Source of the DNA: Bacteroidales bacterium
GTDB taxonomy: Bacteria > Bacteroidota > Bacteroidia > Bacteroidales > FEN-979
DNA length: 25,440 bases
Direction of reading: 5' to 3'
Assembly (NCBI GenBank): GCA_023231005.1
Contig: JALNWG010000031.1
Location: forward strand, 1-25,440
Below the pieces are notes generated by a model. That model made no database searches. It was not told the DNA's origin and worked only from the letters and a program-made list of their open reading frames with translations. The number at the start of each line of letters is the position of its first letter. The first letter of the stretch is position 1. A program made the translations under genes and the position numbers. This document shows positions 7,451-15,505 of this stretch, one piece after another.

Positions 7451-8728
7451 TTATAGGATCAGCATTACGGCAATCGTAGCTGCAATAATAAGAAGAAAAC
7501 CCGAAACAAGGTAAATGCGGATGCTTTTCCCACCTAGGCTACATCCATAAACCATCTTTAAAAAATTGTTGCTGATGATGGCTTGAAAGCAGGCCACAGC
7601 AATCATATCTATCGGAACTCCATATTTTCCCTGGACCAGATTGATGAGAAAGGGATCAATATCTGTTAGGCCAACGATGAAAGATAGGGTCGTCAAACCA
7701 GGTGTACCATATCGTTTGAGTACTTCCGATGTGATCACTGTAAAGGCAATGAATAAGGCAGCAAAAATAAGGGCAACTTTAAACTCAAGTGGATTTTTAT
7801 CTGTAGCAATGACCTGGTTGTGCTGGTTAATTTCATGGTTTTTATAATAAAAGATAAATGTTCCAACTCCGGCGGAAACCAAGAAAAGGATTAGAAAATA
7901 GGGCCATACAACGAGAAATAAATCGTTGCTAAAGATCAGGATTAATAATAATATTCTGAGATACATCATGGCCGTGGCGAAAATGATACCCGCCATATAT
8001 TGATGACTGTATTCCGGTTCATTTTTGCATTTCTTAGCCAGAATTATAGTAATGGCTGTACTTGAGTACAATCCGCCTAAAATGCCGGAAATGATAATGC
8101 TGGATTTTGGAAAAACGAATTTTTTCAGTAAATAACTAATGTAAGAAATGGAGGAAATCACTACGACTGCCAACCAGATTTTATAGGGTGTCAGGCTCAA
8201 TCCTTTGATGATTGGGCCGTCGGGTAATACAGGAAGGATGACCCCGGCAATAATCAGAAATTTTGCCAGGGTAATAAATTCATACCTGTCAAATTTTTCT
8301 GATATTGAAACTAAGGTTTCTTTTATTTCAGTTAAAATCAATACGGTAACCATCAGCAACAAAACCAACCAGAGGGGTTGTGTAAGAACAAGGGGCCCCA
8401 AACAATAAGTAATCAGGGCTACCACGATGGTTGTTGCGCCATAGTCTTTGAAATCCCGAATATGGAAAAAGTAGGAAATTCCCATGATCATGGCAAGTAC
8501 CAATCCACCTCCGATAAATAAAATTCCCCGGTCGCCATCAAGAAGATATAGGATAAACCCAAGGATTCCGATAAAAGTAAAAGTCCGGTCAGTACCAAAG
8601 GTTCGATCTTCTTCATGAGCCCGGCTATGTATTTGTCGCTGCGACAATCCAATCAACAGTGAAAACAGTGTCACCAACACAAAGTCGGTGAGATTCTTTG
8701 GAATTGTTCCAATTAGTTGCACAGGCAA
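7451..8728 (-). CDS. MgtC/SapB and DUF4010 family membrane protein
   Basis: A very hydrophobic protein of about 425 residues with roughly a dozen predicted membrane helices. The N-terminal part (FSLLIGLSQRQ, then RTFTFIGILGFILYL) resembles the MgtC/SapB domain, and the C-terminal half (YKIWLAVVVISSISYISYLL, then GILGGLYSSTAITIILA) matches DUF4010. Such fusions are widespread inner-membrane proteins, often guessed to be linked to Mg2+ or other transport; the activity is unproven. The frame contains no ATG near its start: it would begin with TTG at 8726-8728 or GTG at 8720-8722, with an in-frame TAA six nt further upstream of the TTG. It lies 19 nt after the HsdR-like gene and 9 nt before DUF3822, so it is inside the operon. 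Confidence 0.85.
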   Translation of the reverse strand: MPVQLIGTIPKNLTDFVLVTLFSLLIGLSQRQIHSRAHEEDRTFGTDRTFTFIGILGFILYLLDGDRGILFIGGGLVLAMIMGISYFFHIRDFKDYGATTIVVALITYCLGPLVLTQPLWLVLLLMVTVLILTEIKETLVSISEKFDRYEFITLAKFLIIAGVILPVLPDGPIIKGLSLTPYKIWLAVVVISSISYISYLLKKFVFPKSSIIISGILGGLYSSTAITIILAKKCKNEPEYSHQYMAGIIFATAMMYLRILLLILIFSNDLFLVVWPYFLILFLVSAGVGTFIFYYKNHEINQHNQVIATDKNPLEFKVALIFAALFIAFTVITSEVLKRYGTPGLTTLSFIVGLTDIDPFLINLVQGKYGVPIDMIAVACFQAIISNNFLKMVYGCSLGGKSIRIYLVSGFLLIIAATIAVMLIL

Positions 8729-8747
8729 TAATGGTTAAGGTTTATAA

Positions 8748-9218
8748 CTAAGGATTAATTATAGATATGGTCTCAAAAGTTGGAATTTCTGATAAAAACT
8801 GATACGTTCGATTTTGATGGTCAATCTTGCAAGAATAGTGTGTTAATCCATTGGTAACCACAAGATAATCAACTGTGAGCGTCATGTTATACATGGCTAC
8901 CTGATCAAAAACGGCCTGGGTTATTTCTACAGTAGGAGCTTTACATTCTACCACCAGCCGGGGTTTTCCATCGGAGCCATAAGCCAGTATATCAAAACGC
9001 TTGATCATTTTATTGAATGTAAGCTGAGCTTCCACAACCAACAAGGAAGCTGAAAAATGCTGATGGTTGATGAGATATGAAAGAAAAGTCTGGCGAACCC
9101 ATTCTTCCGGTGTAAGCCTGACAAATTTTTTACGGCAGATATCAAAGATCTCCTGTTTTCCTCCTTGCCCGACCCTAAGATTGGGCGTAAAGTTTGGCAA
9201 ATTGAGTGGTAGCATCAT
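8748..9218 (-). CDS. Orphan HsdR N-terminal-like (PD-(D/E)XK) protein
   Basis: The 156-residue protein corresponds to the N-terminal nuclease-like domain of type I restriction enzyme subunit R (family HSDR_N_2 as I recall). The PD-(D/E)XK core is visible: D76 in KRFDILAY and E91-x-K93 in LVVECKAP. Upstream are an EEWVRQTFL helix and a conserved HFSASLLVVEAQ strand. No helicase or methylase is attached or nearby, so it is not a restriction system. It is probably a housekeeping protein of unknown role, perhaps in DNA processing, and its divergent neighbour two genes away is the clamp-loader gene holA. Start codons M1 (9216-9218) and M2 (9213-9215) are both possible. The transcript would begin only about 5 nt upstream, so it is nearly leaderless. 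Confidence 0.85.
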   Translation of the reverse strand: MMLPLNLPNFTPNLRVGQGGKQEIFDICRKKFVRLTPEEWVRQTFLSYLINHQHFSASLLVVEAQLTFNKMIKRFDILAYGSDGKPRLVVECKAPTVEITQAVFDQVAMYNMTLTVDYLVVTNGLTHYSCKIDHQNRTYQFLSEIPTFETISIINP

Positions 9219-9228
9219 GGTTATTATA

Positions 9229-9236
9229 CAAACATA
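9229..9236 (-). promoter_or_regulatory. -7 promoter element for the HsdR_N/DUF4010/DUF3822/rsmD operon
   Basis: On the minus strand the sequence is TATGTTTG, an exact TAnnTTTG. Transcription would start near 9222, about 5 nt before the ATG. It is back-to-back with the plus-strand element at 9259-9266. Confidence 0.5.
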
Positions 9237-9258
9237 CGGAAAAATCTTTCAAACTGCT

Positions 9259-9266
9259 TATCTTTG
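9259..9266 (+). promoter_or_regulatory. -7 promoter element for amn-holA
   Basis: TATCTTTG followed by CG is an exact TAnnTTTG, 27 nt upstream of ATG 9294. Its -33 region overlaps the divergent promoter at 9229-9236, so the two promoters probably compete or are co-regulated. Confidence 0.55.
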
Positions 9267-9293
9267 CGTCAAGGAGCTTGATGGAAAATAATT

Positions 9294-10088
9294 ATGTACT
9301 CAAATTGTATTTCTGTGAAGACAAAAAAAGAGATTGTTGACGATTGGTTGCCCCGATATACCGGAACCAACCTTGAGGAGTTTGGGGATTTTATCCTGCT
9401 TACAAATTCCAACAGTTATCTGGACCTTTTTTCCAGTTTATTCAAGGTACCGATCAAAGGGAAGGACCGGGCTATGCCGAGTGTTACCCACGACCGAATT
9501 ACACTGATTAATTTCGGGATGGGAAGTCCGAATGCGGCAACCATTATGGACTTGCTCGGAGCCATTCAACCAAAAGCCGCTCTTTTCCTTGGAAAATGCG
9601 GAGGACTTAAAAAGAAATGTAAGATGGGAGATATGATTCTTCCCATCGCGGCAATCCGGGGTGATGGAACATCCGATGATTATTTCCCTGAGAGAGTCCC
9701 AGCCTTGCCCGCATTTAACCTTCAAAAAGTGATGTCGACGATCATTCTGAACCACCGTAAAAATTACTGGACAGGTACGATTTATACCACCAATCGCCGG
9801 GTTTGGGAATACGATCAAAATTTCAAGGAACATCTTAGGCTAACCCGATCGATCGCTATCGATATGGAAAGCGCCACTCTGTTTATTGTCGGATTTGCCA
9901 ATCAGATCCCAACCGGAGCCTTGTTAATGGTATCGGATCAACCGATGGTCGCCAGTGGAATAAAAACACAAGCCAGCGATAAAAAAGTCACGGAGAAGTT
10001 TATCGAAGAGCATTTGAAAATCGGTATTGACACCCTGAATGACCTGATCGAGAAAAAAATCCATGTAAAGCACCTGAGATTCGACTAA
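9294..10088 (+). CDS. amn: AMP nucleosidase, short form
   Basis: The 264-residue protein matches the short Bacteroidota AMP nucleosidase (EC 3.2.2.4), which splits AMP into adenine and ribose 5-phosphate. It is a nucleoside-phosphorylase fold lacking the extra N-terminal domain of the 484-residue E. coli Amn. Family phrases are INFGMGSPNAATIMDLL (72-88), ALFLGKCGGLKKKCKMGD (96-113), AAIRGDGTSDDYFP, and IAIDMESATLFIVGF, whose DMES carries the ribose-binding Glu. The ending VKHLRF is the family C-terminus. It would control AMP levels and feed adenine salvage. It has its own promoter and is followed after 1 nt by holA, so the two are co-transcribed. An out-of-frame ATG at 9281 lies between promoter and start. 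Confidence 0.92.
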   Translation: MYSNCISVKTKKEIVDDWLPRYTGTNLEEFGDFILLTNSNSYLDLFSSLFKVPIKGKDRAMPSVTHDRITLINFGMGSPNAATIMDLLGAIQPKAALFLGKCGGLKKKCKMGDMILPIAAIRGDGTSDDYFPERVPALPAFNLQKVMSTIILNHRKNYWTGTIYTTNRRVWEYDQNFKEHLRLTRSIAIDMESATLFIVGFANQIPTGALLMVSDQPMVASGIKTQASDKKVTEKFIEEHLKIGIDTLNDLIEKKIHVKHLRFD

Positions 10089-10089
10089 C

Positions 10090-11112
10090 ATGGCAGGAAA
10101 AACAGAGTTCACGTTTACCCAATTGCTTGCCGATCTGAAAAAGCAGATATATTACCCGGTATATCTTCTCCATGGGGATGAGCCTTATTTTATTGATGTC
10201 ATCTCCGATTACATTGAGCAAAATGTGTTGAGCGATCTGGAGAAAGAGTTTAACCAGACCATTCTATATGGGAAAGACTCCAACGTTTCAACCATCATCA
10301 GTTATGCCAAACGTTTCCCCATGATGGCCAATTACCAGGTGCTTCTGGTAAAAGAAGCCCAGGAATTGGATAAAATTGAGGATTTCCTACCCTATGTTGA
10401 GAAACCACTTTCTTCCACAATTCTCGTTCTTTGTTATAAATACGGGAAACTCGACAAGCGAAAAGCGCTATATAAAGCCATAGAAAAGCAGGGAGTCGGT
10501 TTTGAATCGCCCCGGTTATACGACAACAAGATCCCTGATTGGATTCACGAATATGTTCAAAATCAAAATTACAAGATCAGTCCAAAGGCTGCCATTTTAC
10601 TGACTGAATTTTTAGGCACAGATTTAGGGAAGATCGTTAATGAAATTCAGAAACTCCTCATCAACATTCCTCCCGGGTCGGAAATAGACGAGTTGAGTAT
10701 CGAAAAAAATATCGGAATCAGCAAAGACTATAATGTATTTGAACTTCAAAAGGCCTTGGCTCAGAAAGACATCGTGAAAGCCAACCGAATCATCCTCTAT
10801 TTTGCTTCTAATCTTCGTGAAAACCCATTGGTAAAAATCATTCCGATTTTATCTTCTTACTTTTCCAAGGTACTGGCTTACCATTATTTACCCGACAAAT
10901 CCAGAAATTCGGTAGCTGCTGCTCTTTCTATCAAACCTTTTTTTGTCACCGATTACCAGCAGGCTGCCCGGAGTTTCCCGGCAAGGAAAGTGATCCGGAT
11001 CATTTCCCTACTCCGTGAATATGACATGAAATCCAAAGGAGTGGATAGTAATGCAATCTATGCCAGTGACGGGGAGTTAATGAAAGAGTTAATCTTTAAG
11101 ATTCTTCATTGA
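10090..11112 (+). CDS. holA: DNA polymerase III, delta subunit
   Basis: The 340-residue protein matches the delta subunit of the clamp loader, which opens the beta sliding clamp. The N-terminal block YYPVYLLHGDEPYFIDVISD (about 17-36) is the family opening, where the AAA+ P-loop is degenerate, as expected for delta. Further conserved parts are PMMANYQVLLVKEAQEL, LSSTILVLCYKYGKLDKRKA, and the collar region SYFSKVLAYHYL. Length is normal. The start lies 1 nt after the amn stop, so translation is probably coupled. The gene ends in TGATCA, where the last three bases are the stop codon of the convergent acyl-CoA synthetase on the other strand; there is no room for a terminator between them. Confidence 0.93.
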   Translation: MAGKTEFTFTQLLADLKKQIYYPVYLLHGDEPYFIDVISDYIEQNVLSDLEKEFNQTILYGKDSNVSTIISYAKRFPMMANYQVLLVKEAQELDKIEDFLPYVEKPLSSTILVLCYKYGKLDKRKALYKAIEKQGVGFESPRLYDNKIPDWIHEYVQNQNYKISPKAAILLTEFLGTDLGKIVNEIQKLLINIPPGSEIDELSIEKNIGISKDYNVFELQKALAQKDIVKANRIILYFASNLRENPLVKIIPILSSYFSKVLAYHYLPDKSRNSVAAALSIKPFFVTDYQQAARSFPARKVIRIISLLREYDMKSKGVDSNAIYASDGELMKELIFKILH

Positions 11113-12912
11113 TCATTTCTCTACGCGGTAATTATATTCCGTGGAACGGTAAGTATCATCAATGATTTTTTTATATTTTTCGACGATAAATTTACGCCTG
11201 AGTTTTAACGTCGGGGATATTTCACCCGAATCGGTTGTCCATTCATCCGCCAAAAGTCGGAATTTTCTTATCTGCTCAGTCTTTCCAAGATCCTGATTAA
11301 ACCGTTCAACTTCCTTCATGATCCGCTGGATCACGTGTTGATTTTTCACTGCTTTTTCTTTTGATCCGTAAGCAATATGTTTGATGGAACACCAACTTTT
11401 GAGATATTCAAAATTCGGAATGATCAAAGCAGCCGCGTATTTTCTGTTTTCCCCAACTACCATGATGTGTTCGATGAAAGGGGACTCTTTGATCCGTTGT
11501 TCAATGGGTTGAGGAGCTATATATTTTCCTCCGGAGGTTTTAAATATCTCTTTTTTTCGGTCGGTGATCTTCAAAAATTTTCCATCTTCCATTATCCCGA
11601 TATCTCCTGTATGGAACCATCCGTCGGAATCAATTACTTCAGCAGTCTTTTCCGGACGATTCAGATAGCCCATCATCACATTTGCCCCTTTGATTAAAAT
11701 TTCACCATCTTCTGCAATTTTCAGTTCATTTCCAGATAATAGTGTTCCAACAGTGCCGAATTTCATCTTACCTGGTTCAAACCGGAAGATAGTAACACCA
11801 GGTGATGTTTCCGTAAGCCCATAGGCTTCAAGAATCGGTATTTTCGCAGCCCAGAAAATCCGGGTTAATCTTGGATGTAAAGAAGCACTCCCAGACACAA
11901 TGAATTTCAGGTTTCCGCCCATAATTTCCCTCCACTTCCGGAAGACAAGTCTGTCGGCAATCCACAATTTAAAATCATAAACCAAACCGTTGGCATGATT
12001 AAGTTCATATTTGTGACCCTGACGGATTGCCCAAAAAAAGACCACTCGCATTGGGAGTTTCAGGTTTCTTCCCCGAGACACAATTTTTTCATAGATCTTT
12101 TCGAAAACTCTGGGTACCGAAACAAAACCATGAGGTTTAACTTCTCTGAGATACACCCCTAATTCATCAATATTCTGAACATAAAATATCGATACTCCAA
12201 AAGATTGATAGACATATCCAGCGATCCGTTCGTAAACATGGCACAAGGGCAAGAAACTCACGGCCCGGTCATGCATTTTAAAAGGAGGAACTTCGGCTAA
12301 AGATTGATAATTGGAGACAAAATTACGATGCGAAGACATTACTCCTTTGGGTCTGCCTGTAGTGCCTGAGGTATAGATGATGGTTGCCATATCGCCTGGA
12401 GCAATTCCATTTTTAATTGCTTCCAAAACAGGAAGGCCAGCAGATTTTTTCCCTAATTCCAAAATTTCATTCCAGTTCCGGATCCCTGCGACCGGTTCTA
12501 TTGAAAATACTGCTTTTAGCCCTTTCAAATCGGGAAGAATTTTCCGCATCCTATTATATATCTCCTGATTGGAAATGATCAAGTATTCAATTTCCGCATC
12601 GCGAAAAATATAGCGGTAATTATCTTCGCTGATCGTAGGATAGATCGGTACCTGAATAGCACCAACCTGCAGGATCCCCATATCGAAAAAATTCCATTCC
12701 GGACAATTTACCATTACGGTGGCAATACGGGTTCCTTTTTGAATTCCCAGAGCCAGTAAACCTAAACTTATCCATCGGCTGTAATTGACATAATCCGTAG
12801 CAGAAAAACTCAACCACCGACCTTCCTTCTTCACATTGAAAAGGTTGTGAATGGAACAATATTTTTCTTGGAATAATTCCAGCAAATCAAATATGCGGGT
12901 GATTTCTTTCAT
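11113..12912 (-). CDS. Long-chain acyl-CoA synthetase (AMP-forming), copy 2
   Basis: A 599-residue ANL-superfamily adenylate-forming enzyme that activates fatty acids with ATP and CoA, probably at the inner membrane face. Motifs in order: the phosphate loop YTSGTTGRPKGVM (180-192), the adenine-binding AYGLTETSPG (363-372), the hinge-region GWFHTGD (431-437), and KITDRKKEIFKTSGGKYIAP (448-467), which carries the linker and Lys region. It resembles the FAA1/FadD15-like subgroup of about 600 residues. It is a paralogue of the next gene upstream; the two share the same N-terminal ITRIFDLL and a near-identical core. It lies 26 nt downstream of that paralogue and ends back-to-back with holA. Which chain length each prefers cannot be told from sequence. 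Confidence 0.92.
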   Translation of the reverse strand: MKEITRIFDLLELFQEKYCSIHNLFNVKKEGRWLSFSATDYVNYSRWISLGLLALGIQKGTRIATVMVNCPEWNFFDMGILQVGAIQVPIYPTISEDNYRYIFRDAEIEYLIISNQEIYNRMRKILPDLKGLKAVFSIEPVAGIRNWNEILELGKKSAGLPVLEAIKNGIAPGDMATIIYTSGTTGRPKGVMSSHRNFVSNYQSLAEVPPFKMHDRAVSFLPLCHVYERIAGYVYQSFGVSIFYVQNIDELGVYLREVKPHGFVSVPRVFEKIYEKIVSRGRNLKLPMRVVFFWAIRQGHKYELNHANGLVYDFKLWIADRLVFRKWREIMGGNLKFIVSGSASLHPRLTRIFWAAKIPILEAYGLTETSPGVTIFRFEPGKMKFGTVGTLLSGNELKIAEDGEILIKGANVMMGYLNRPEKTAEVIDSDGWFHTGDIGIMEDGKFLKITDRKKEIFKTSGGKYIAPQPIEQRIKESPFIEHIMVVGENRKYAAALIIPNFEYLKSWCSIKHIAYGSKEKAVKNQHVIQRIMKEVERFNQDLGKTEQIRKFRLLADEWTTDSGEISPTLKLRRKFIVEKYKKIIDDTYRSTEYNYRVEK

Positions 12913-12938
12913 TAAAATTTAATGCAAAACAAATTCGT

Positions 12939-14705
12939 TTATTCAAAAAGATTGGAAATGTTATCCTGATATTTATTCATTATAAATTTTCGTTTCAGTT
13001 TTAATGTCGGAGTAATCTCCCCGGTTTCAAATGCCCATTCGGTATCCATCAGACTCCAACTCTTAATTTTTTCCGTATCGCCAAAGAGTTTATTATATTT
13101 ATCCACCTCCATTTTAAAACGTTTCTGTATCCGGGGTAGTTTTACCATCTCTTTGTTGGTAGTATAGGGAATTTCTTTAACGGCACACCATGCCCGTAAG
13201 AAGTTAAAGTCGGGTACGATCAAAGCCCCAGCAAATTTCTGGTTTTCTCCCACGACCACTATTTGATCGATAAAGAGCGACTCATTAAATTTATCTTCAA
13301 TGAGTTGCGGACTAACGTATTTACCAAAAGAAGTTTTAAAAAGCTCTTTTTTCCTTCCCGTAATTTTCAATTGACCTTCTGGTTCAATATGGCCAAGATC
13401 TCCCGTATGGAACCATCCTTCGGAATCTATCACTTTTTTGGTTAGTTCCGGATCTTTGTAATATCCCTTCATGATGTTGGGCCCCTTGCAAAGAATTTCA
13501 TCATCGTAGTCAATTTTTACCTGAACACCCCGAAGCACAGGACCAACGGTTCCGAACTTCATACCGTGTTCGGTGAAATCGCTGACTGCAATTACGGGAG
13601 AAGTCTCCGTGAGTCCATATCCTTCAATTACATGAAATCCGGCACAAGTGAACATACGCGATAAACGAGGTTGTAAAGCAGCTCCGCCTGAAACAATCAG
13701 CAAGTGTTTCCCTCCCATTGCTTCACGCCATTTTGAATAGACCAACCTGTCGTAAAGTTTCCGCTTTAATTCATAAAACCAGCCATTTGCCCCTTTCAAT
13801 TCATAACGTAAGGAAAGACGCATTGCCCAGAAAAAGAACCAGCGTTTTATTCCAGTTAATTTATGCCCGGTAGCATAAAGTTTGTCATGGATTTTTTCCA
13901 GTAACCTGGGGACGGTAGTGATGATTTCCGGGGATACTTCTTTCAGATTTTCCATAATTGTACCGATGCTTTCGGTATAATAGATCGAATAGCCCCTGTA
14001 TTGATAGAGGTAATTAAGCATTCGTTCGTACACATGGCATAAAGGAAGGTAACTGACTGTTTTTGCGTCTTCACCATATTGAGGGATGTATGAAACCGCC
14101 TTAAAATTGGAGATGAGGTTGGCATGGGTTAACATCACTCCTTTGGGATTCCCGGTTGTTCCGGAAGTATAGATAATAGTAACCACATCATCGGTATTGA
14201 TGGACGATTTGCGCAATTCAAGAGCTTCTTTATCGACATGTTGTTTACCTAACTCAATGAGATCCTTTAACTGTTGATAATCCTGATGATCTTTATAAAG
14301 ATAAATTGATTTGATGTGAGAGATCTCCGGAAGAATATGCTGAATTTTCCGCAGCAATTCCTGCCCCGAGACAAACATATATTGTACCTCAGCATGATTT
14401 AGGATAAATTTATAATCAGATTCGCTGATGGTTGGATAGATGGGAATATGAATCGCTCCAACCTGCGCGATGGCCATATCGACAAAGTTCCATTCGGGTC
14501 GATTGGTGCTGATTTGTGCAATCTTATCTCCTGGACGAACCCCCAGAAACAGAAACCCGTAACTGATGTAATCAACAATTTCCCTGTATTGTTTGATACT
14601 GTATTTCGTCCAAACCCCGCCTTCTTTAGATGCAAGAGCATCATCTTTCGGTTTGTACATTGCTTCAGAATGAGGCAAGAGGTCGAAAATACGGGTTATT
14701 TCCAT
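12939..14705 (-). CDS. Long-chain acyl-CoA synthetase (AMP-forming), copy 1
   Basis: A 588-residue AMP-forming synthetase with all the catalytic blocks: YTSGTTGNPKGVM (179-191), EGYGLTETSP (361-370), GWFHTGD (430-436) and KITGRKKELFKTSFGKYVSP (447-466). It activates free fatty acids to acyl-CoA for membrane lipid synthesis or breakdown. Start ATG 14705 lies 2 nt after the SDR gene stop, so the two are surely co-transcribed. Compared with the downstream paralogue it differs mainly around residues 15-35 and 130-170, between the conserved cores. That the two diverged copies are both intact suggests different substrates or conditions; this is inference. Confidence 0.92.
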   Translation of the reverse strand: MEITRIFDLLPHSEAMYKPKDDALASKEGGVWTKYSIKQYREIVDYISYGFLFLGVRPGDKIAQISTNRPEWNFVDMAIAQVGAIHIPIYPTISESDYKFILNHAEVQYMFVSGQELLRKIQHILPEISHIKSIYLYKDHQDYQQLKDLIELGKQHVDKEALELRKSSINTDDVVTIIYTSGTTGNPKGVMLTHANLISNFKAVSYIPQYGEDAKTVSYLPLCHVYERMLNYLYQYRGYSIYYTESIGTIMENLKEVSPEIITTVPRLLEKIHDKLYATGHKLTGIKRWFFFWAMRLSLRYELKGANGWFYELKRKLYDRLVYSKWREAMGGKHLLIVSGGAALQPRLSRMFTCAGFHVIEGYGLTETSPVIAVSDFTEHGMKFGTVGPVLRGVQVKIDYDDEILCKGPNIMKGYYKDPELTKKVIDSEGWFHTGDLGHIEPEGQLKITGRKKELFKTSFGKYVSPQLIEDKFNESLFIDQIVVVGENQKFAGALIVPDFNFLRAWCAVKEIPYTTNKEMVKLPRIQKRFKMEVDKYNKLFGDTEKIKSWSLMDTEWAFETGEITPTLKLKRKFIMNKYQDNISNLFE

Positions 14706-14707
14706 GG

Positions 14708-15469
14708 TTATTTTTTTAAAAAATTCACCGAATTGGCCTGGGCTGTAGGCATCAGAACCAAATCATTGATATTGACATGAGAAGGTAAGGTTGTAACATA
14801 ATATACAGCTTCGGCAATATCTTCAGCCTGAAGCGGTTGAAATCCTTTATATACATTATCAGCACGCTCTTTATCTCCTTTAAAGCGAACCAATGAAAAT
14901 TCGGTATTGGCAGCCCCTGGAGCAATTTGGGTGACCTTGATTTGATGGGGTAAGAGATCGATTCGGGTTCCTTTGGTAATGGCATCCACTGCGAACTTTG
15001 AACCACAATAAACGTTACCTGCAGGATAAACCTCTCTCCCCGCAATGGAGCCAATATTGATAATATGCCCTTGTTTCCGCGAAACCATCAAAGGAGAAAC
15101 CATCCTTGTCATATAAAGCAATCCTTTGATATTGGTATCGATCATTCGTTCCCAGTCATCAATAACCCCTTCATTAATGGGGATCAAACCAACTGCTAAA
15201 CCTGCATTATTAACCAGGACATCGATTTTCTTCCATTTTTCAGACAAGGTATTAATGGCATTTTCCACCTCTTTTAATTTTCTCACATCAAAACATAAAG
15301 GAAGTATCTCAACATTCAAATCAGTAATCAGTTCTCTGGCGAGTTCTTCCAACAATACTTTTCGGCGCCCGGTAATAATCAGGTCGTATCCGTTTTCAGC
15401 AAATTTTCGTGCAATGGCTTTCCCAAATCCGGACGTAGCACCGGTAATCAAAACAATCTTCTTCATCAT
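14708..15469 (-). CDS. SDR family NAD(P)-dependent oxidoreductase
   Basis: A 253-residue classical short-chain dehydrogenase. The Rossmann motif TGATSGFG is at 9-16, NNAG at 87-90, and the catalytic triad S141 (NIGSIAG), Y154 and K158 (YCGSK). The R-R after IITG (35-36) suggests NADP preference. The overall sequence resembles the YdfG group, which acts on 3-hydroxy acids and serine-type substrates; the true substrate is unknown. It could reduce an acyl-chain or aldehyde intermediate, given that two acyl-CoA synthetase genes follow at once. Either of two consecutive ATG codons (15467-15469 or 15464-15466) may be the start. It lies 36 nt after purL. Confidence 0.9.
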   Translation of the reverse strand: MMKKIVLITGATSGFGKAIARKFAENGYDLIITGRRKVLLEELARELITDLNVEILPLCFDVRKLKEVENAINTLSEKWKKIDVLVNNAGLAVGLIPINEGVIDDWERMIDTNIKGLLYMTRMVSPLMVSRKQGHIINIGSIAGREVYPAGNVYCGSKFAVDAITKGTRIDLLPHQIKVTQIAPGAANTEFSLVRFKGDKERADNVYKGFQPLQAEDIAEAVYYVTTLPSHVNINDLVLMPTAQANSVNFLKK

Positions 15470-15505
15470 TAAACAATTTTTAACATTAAAGTATCTCCAA
15501 ATTTT

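Noticed and set aside
8748..9218. Type I restriction-modification system
   Set aside because: Only the N-terminal HsdR-like domain is present; there is no helicase, HsdM or HsdS in the surrounding 9 kb.
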